From Mya arenaria (lineage: Eukaryota; Mollusca; Bivalvia; Myida; Myidae): a DNA stretch of 64,000 bases. The translations under genes and the position numbers were made by a program. The DNA is taken from contig NC_069133.1 of assembly GCF_026914265.1 (NCBI RefSeq), positions 53,085,182 through 53,149,181 on the forward strand, read 5' to 3'. Below, piece after piece: positions 59,501 through 64,000 of this stretch. A model generated the notes under the pieces. The model made no database searches. It was not told where the DNA came from and saw nothing but the letters and a program-made list of their open reading frames with translations. Position 1 is the stretch's first letter. The number at the start of each line of letters is the position of its first letter.

Positions 59501-62500
59501 ATCATACGCACTTTTATTTGAAGTTCTCATATCAAATAGACGTCATAGGTACAGTTTATACAGATATCATAGGCCATTGATTAATTCTATATTATTACTA
59601 TATATACAGTACTTATTCTATAAATACAGTACTGAATGACGACAGTTAATACAGATATCATAGGTGATTGGTTTAATTCTATAAATACATTACTGAATGA
59701 CGTCATGTTCAAAGCATGCCAACCGTTTTTTCATTGAATTGTTACACAACATAACAGAAGATTTAGCTACAGTATATTATATAAGCTGTTTAGATGTATC
59801 ATATTAAATAAAACAATGTTCATTTATGTTGTTTTTATCCATGTCTTAAGGTTATTGTGTATTACATTATAATCTTAGTGTATATACGCTTGTGTCGTGG
59901 CTATAAAACTGTCTATACCATTTGTAATTGGTCAAAGGTAAGATGCCGATTTGCCAATAGAACTGACAAGAGGCACATCAGTGCCTGTGCTCCACTGGCC
60001 AAAAGGTTCAAGCAAAGACCACCTAACGAACATTTTCGTCAAGTTTCATAGAAATACAATCATCAATTTTTGAGGAGAAGTTATTTAATTTTTTTTTTTA
60101 CTTTAATAGCTCTGGCTGCCATGTTGTGCAGTGGACCGAAATGATTTGGGCAATTTGAGTAAAGGAGCACCAAACAAACATTTCTGTCAAGTTTTATCGA
60201 AAAAAGGTCATCGGTTTCGACGACACGTCGTATAAAGTTTTTTTTATTTTTTAGCTCTGGCAGCCATGGTGTGCAGTGGACTGGAACCATTTAACAAATT
60301 TTGGTTAATGACCACCCAAGGAACATTTCTGTCAAGTTTCATCAAAATCTGATCATCGGTTAACATTTAATCTGAATAGATTATGAAGCAAATATCTAAC
60401 CTGAACAAGAACTGACGAGATAGAATCGACTTGGTGTTTCACTTACACTTTTCGGCCATTTAAGTTACTAAAAATAGCTGTTTCATAAACTTTCAGAATG
60501 TCACTTAAACGAAAATTAATGTTCAGTCTATATATACTTTCCTATGTATAAATGTACGGTTTTTAAATTGATCTTTTTGTGAGAACTTTATGCTTATATG
60601 TTTACTCATAAATTATTATTGTTTAAAAATTATTTAAAGATGCTATACGTGAAAAATTAAGACATTATTTTTTTTTCTATTAAAGGGAGGTAATTCAGTA
60701 GTAAAATGTAATCAAAGCTATTAAAGCATGGCATTTCTTTTCTAACCATGTTGATATTATTACAGTCTATTCAAGCAAGATGCCTTTTGTTTTTACATAG
60801 TACCCATAGGTTCTGAAAAACAAGGAGCACTATTCCCAACAGAAGGATGTCACTCCCTATCACTGCATGAGCATCATAATAAAGAAATGTTTACTCAAAC
60901 TGCAAGCTGCTCAATTGAAATAGGTATTTACCTCAAGCATACAGTTTTATAATGTGGCAAAATAGTCGGACTACTAGATTGTCATTCGGACTAGTAAAAT
61001 ATGCCATTATGCTAGTCCAACTGGCTAGTAGGTTAAAATGTTTTTCGTGAAGACTGCGGACGAGAAGTCCTTAAAGGTTTTTCTATTTTTAACTCTCGCA
61101 GCCATGTTGTGCAGCGGACCGGAACCATTTGGGCAATTTTGGTTAAAGGGCATCCCGATGAACATTTATGTAAAGTTTCATCAAAATCTGATAATCGGTT
61201 TCTGAGAAGATGTAGTTTAACGTTTTTTTCTATTCTTAGCTCTGGTGCCCATGTTGTGCAGCAGACCAGAACTGTTTGGGCTATTTTGGTTAAGGACTAC
61301 CCAAGTAACATTTCTGTCAAGTTTCATTGCAATACGATCATCGGTTTCTGAGGAGAAGTCGTTTAAAGGTTTTTCTATTTTTACCTCTGGGGGCCATCTT
61401 GTGCAGTGGACCGAAACCATTGAAGCAAATTTGATAAAGGACCATCCAAGGAACATTTCTGTTAAGTTTCATCAAAATCTGATCATCGGTTTCTGAGAAG
61501 ATGTTCTTTAAAGGTTTTTCTATTTTTTTGCCCTGGCAGCCATGTTGTGCAGCGGACCGGAACCATTTGAGCAATTTTGGTTAAGGACCACCCAAGGAAC
61601 AATTCTGTCAAGTTTCATCAAAATCTGCCTATCCGTTTCAGAGGAGATGTCGTTTAAAGATTTTGCTATTTTTAGCTGTGGCGGCCATATTGTGCAATGG
61701 ACCAGAACCATTTGAGCAATTTTAATAAAGGACCACCCAAGGAACATTACTGTCAAGTTTCATCAAAATCTGCCGAACCGTTTCAGAGGAGATGTCGTTT
61801 AAAGATTTTGCTATTTTTAGCTCTGGCGGCCATATTGTGCAATGGACCGGAACCATTTGAGCAATTTTGGTAAAGGACCACCAAAGGAACATTCCTGTGA
61901 AGTTTTGTCAAAATCCGCTTATCAGTTTCAGAGGAGATGTCGTTTAAAGTAAAAGTTTACGCACGCACGCACGCACTCACGACGGACAATCTGTGACGAC
62001 ATAAGCTCCATGGCCTTCGGCCAGTGGAGCTAAAAACTGAAGCGAATTCACATATCAAGGTCACAAATAACATTGCCAACCTGTTTAACTAAGTATTTGA
62101 CAGGTCGGATACCACCACCGATCCCCCAGATGTTGTCCAGCCTCACAATGCCATGTTTCTGACTGAGTAGCAACTCAGCCTTCTCAAGGGCGGCCTGTTT
62201 TGCCGTGTTGTCCACCTCGCCCTTGTAACTCATAATGTACTTTGGCGGCAGACAATCATCCGCCACCGCACGCGCCATGAACATACCCAGCATCTGTACA
62301 AAACGAGATGAATAATATGGTCTATCATACTGGTAGGTTATTCGACTTGCCTAAAGTTTTGTATAATATCGTCAATAGCTTAAGAACACTAGTTTTGTTT
62401 CCATTCAAGGTTCTACATGGAAATGTCTGTGTATAATTGACATTGACTACATGTAATATAATGGCAATAAAAATGAACAATTTATACACAAACAATACCA

Positions 62501-63765
62501 CAAGTTGTCTGTTTATTATATCTATATAGTGAAGAAGGCACTCTGACAGCTCAAGCCAATTAGGGTCTTTGCCCAGTTTTAAAAAAGGGCAGGGTGCTGC
62601 AGTTAAGGGGCATGGTATATCAAGGTGAAAGCACATATTATTGAGCTGTGAAGAATTTAAAATCATATAAACTTGACAATAAATGTTATCAATGTGTTTA
62701 ATGCAAGTTGTTTTAGGTTTCAAATGCCAAGTATATTAAATTGGTATGTACATATAATTTAATACAGAAGCTTTTAAACAAAAAACAAAAAAATATTAAC
62801 TCTTAAGCCTAAATGATAGCTATTGCAATTAGCCTAGTAACTCTTTGTGTAGTGTACCTGGCAAAACATGTACCAAGTTTCATGCAAAAATCTTGAAACA
62901 CTGACTAGTTATGGGCAAAATTTAAATGTGTCGATGACGCAAAGGTGATCAAAATCGCTTCACTCTTTTCCCTTGGTAAAACAGATGACCCGAAAGTTAA
63001 GGATTAACAAGAGAACACTTACTTTTGGTGCTTCAGGTAAGTCAATCACAAGATCTGCTAAACCCTTGAGCAAATTGTCAAAACCCGTAGAAATGTCTTT
63101 AGGTGAAATGATTTTTCCATAGAGATCAGAAATGAGGATGGATATTAATTCCCGCTGACTGGCCTTCCGGTCCATAGCCAGCGATATTGCAAGTTCAACG
63201 ACGCGACTCTTCATCTTGCTGATGTTTATTTCGTCCAGACTGGTCTGTGAAATAAAATTGCAGAAAAATCACAAATAAAATGTCAGAAAAATATTGTTGC
63301 CTATAACCATATTTTAAAAAATATTCTTACTACCATACTTTTTCCACATACGCTTCACAATACAGCAATTCAAGTAAGGAAAAGCATTACCAAAATTGTT
63401 GAAGGCACAAGAATTACTGAATAACGATCCAATTTTAAGGATATCTAAACCTGATATATATGTCTACATAACTTATGAAACTTTGTCAAGTTTATTGTAA
63501 ATTGCAAGTGGAAACAAGACATTGTTTTCCTAAAATAACCATCCACAATTTTAAAATGTTAACAGTAACCGAACAAGCGTTCTGTTACAGTTTGCAAACA
63601 AGTTTTACTACGTATCGAAATAACAATTTTTCATCAAGACTTCTACCTTACCTCAACCTCCTTGGTAATGCTGTGATTGAAGTACTCCAGAATAATTGGG
63701 GAGACTATCTTGTCAAACTCCTCCGGAGTCACCAACGGCTCTATCTTCTCAACCACATAATCACC
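56524..63765 (-). CDS. PDCD4: Programmed cell death 4, last seven exons (5' end outside window)
   Basis: Minus-strand exons in transcript order: 63765-63652, 63244-63023, 62293-62081, 58580-58473, 57993-57883, 57371-57232 and 56584-56524 (stop TGA). They join in frame to 322 aa with GT-AG introns. The first three cover MA3 domain 1 ([35 protein letters not shown]). The next three cover MA3 domain 2 ([13 protein letters not shown], nearly identical to vertebrates; [18 protein letters not shown]). The last exon encodes the conserved C-terminus [20 protein letters not shown]4 binds the eIF4A helicase through its MA3 domains and represses cap-dependent translation. The N-terminal RNA-binding region and the phosphodegron region lie beyond 64000, so the gene is partial here. 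Confidence 0.95.
57079..57158. mobile_element. Palindromic MITE (family C), short copy
   Basis: CCCAAGGGGGGAAGGCAATT and GTGCCTTCCCCCCGGGGG are mirrored around a short AT spacer and followed by CTTAAATGGAATAG. It is the same family as 24411-24562 and lies in the last intron of PDCD4. Confidence 0.6.
58050..58105 (-). pseudogene. Decayed duplicate of the 5' half of a PDCD4 exon
   Basis: On the minus strand this matches the start of the exon at 57993-57883: GACATTCTCTC, CATACCATCTTC and CACTGTCACAGT on the plus strand correspond to GACATTCTCTC, CGTACCATCTTC and CACCATCACAGT in the real exon. It is offset by about 108 bases into the preceding intron. The copied frame is shifted (encoding SAERMS instead of PAERMS), and the acceptor dinucleotide at the copied boundary is no longer convincing. 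It appears to be a tandem duplication of the acceptor-side exon end. Confidence 0.7.
58229..58472 (-). pseudogene. Two decayed duplicates of the 3' end of a PDCD4 exon with its donor
   Basis: The boundary of the exon at 58580-58473 ([11 protein letters not shown] then GTGAGGGG) is repeated downstream in the intron at about 120 and 115-base spacing: the marker TAGACTAGT is at 58476, 58361 and 58241. The copy near 58361 keeps VPHFHHKLV, then has TAG where Tyr stood, followed by GAGGTGAGG, so its donor is intact. The copy near 58241 keeps [11 protein letters not shown], but its donor is GC (GAGGCGATG) and a TGA precedes it. They look like exon-boundary tandem duplicates drifting to neutrality. 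Confidence 0.8.
58979..59332. mobile_element. Foldback MITE (family A), full-length copy
   Basis: Ends TTAACGCGGCACTCTCACAG and CTGTGAGAGTGCAGCTTTAA are inverted, and the whole 354 bp folds back around TTAAACCGTTACGGTTTAA near 59155. TTAA at both ends suggests TTAA targeting. It shares arms with 3310-3600. It lies in the 3.5-kb PDCD4 intron between the exons at 62081 and 58580. Confidence 0.78.
59970..62033. mobile_element. Tandem-core element, about 145-bp units, with internal insertion (PDCD4 intron)
   Basis: Near the left end CTCCACTGGCC mirrors GGCCAGTGGAG near the right end, which finishes GTGGAGCTAAAAAC after an ACGC microsatellite. The interior is a tandem core marked by CAGCCATGTTGTGCAG, GGACCGGAACCATTTG, AAGGACCACCCAAGGAACAT and GTCAAGTTTCATCAAAATCT. 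Markers at 61104, 61251, 61396, 61542, 61687 and 61832 are spaced 145-147 bases. Two more units at 60121 and 60266 are split off by about 690 bases of unrelated AT-rich sequence (60370-61060), probably a later insertion. No coding frame. Confidence 0.75.
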
Positions 63766-63798
63766 CTAAACAGATAAATAAATATTATGTATTGTAAC

Positions 63799-63864
63799 CG
63801 GTCATATTTTCATGGTTGTATTTGACCTTATCGGTCATATTTTCATGGTTGTATTTGACCTTAT
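63799..63864. repeat. 33-bp tandem duplication (PDCD4 intron)
   Basis: The unit CGGTCATATTTTCATGGTTG then TATTTGACCTTAT occurs twice with no mismatch seen. Being identical it is probably recent, and it is the last structured feature before the window edge. Confidence 0.9.
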
Positions 63865-64000
63865 CAAACAGTAAGGTAGTGGTTATAAGAGTACTTCTAT
63901 TTTCCAGCTGTCACCACTATCACATTTTTCATGACTTTTTACAACTGCAAGCTGCAAGCAACAGTTGAACTTTCATGCCCAAATACCATAAAATCATGAC

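Noticed and set aside
63475-63777. 100-codon forward open frame
   Set aside because: Antisense shadow of the PDCD4 exon at 63652-63765.

Overview
The window is eukaryotic, AT-rich DNA with spliced genes, long introns and a dense load of small DNA transposons, SINE-like pieces and minisatellites. Frequent ACATGTAC-type words, repeat families carrying phrases such as GGTCAAAGGTCAAGGTCAC, and the form of the NRBF2 and PDCD4 orthologues suggest a mollusc, most likely a bivalve. That assignment is inference. I saw no bacterial genes, rRNA genes or CRISPR, and no retrovirus-like or Polinton-like element.

Layout. 1-16.5 kb is gene-poor: a 32-bp minisatellite, an old 1.2-kb segmental duplication, a tRNA-derived SINE, a broken mariner transposon with perfect 23-bp core inverted repeats, a pogo-like non-autonomous element and two unrecognised reading-frame regions. 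16.55-35.2 kb (+) holds a 17-exon gene that I could join in frame from ATG to stop (760 aa). It encodes three CARD death-fold domains, a module resembling the TRADD N-terminal fold, and an acidic tail. Its introns carry hAT-like, SINE and foldback elements, a 98-copy 27-bp minisatellite and a 42-bp minisatellite that ends beside a splice acceptor. 38.8-43.7 kb (+) is a complete four-exon NRBF2 orthologue (302 aa) with a 7-codon first coding exon. 45.8-52.2 kb is repeats: a dispersed element, then two large 24-bp minisatellite arrays of one family in opposite orientations. 56.5-63.8 kb (-) holds the last seven exons of a PDCD4 orthologue (both MA3 domains, complete 3' end). Its 5' exons lie beyond the right edge.

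Function. The genes do not form an operon-like unit. The CARD gene is probably an innate-immune or apoptosis adaptor, NRBF2 regulates the VPS34 autophagy kinase complex, and PDCD4 inhibits eIF4A-dependent translation. The strongest candidate for something new is the triple-CARD protein, whose recognisable domains each sit in a phase 1-1 exon module and which has a possible alternative 3' exon encoding a membrane segment. Other notable points are decayed copies of exon ends inside a PDCD4 intron, the inverted minisatellite with higher-order structure, and several dispersed elements built around internal tandem cores of about 145-165 bp.
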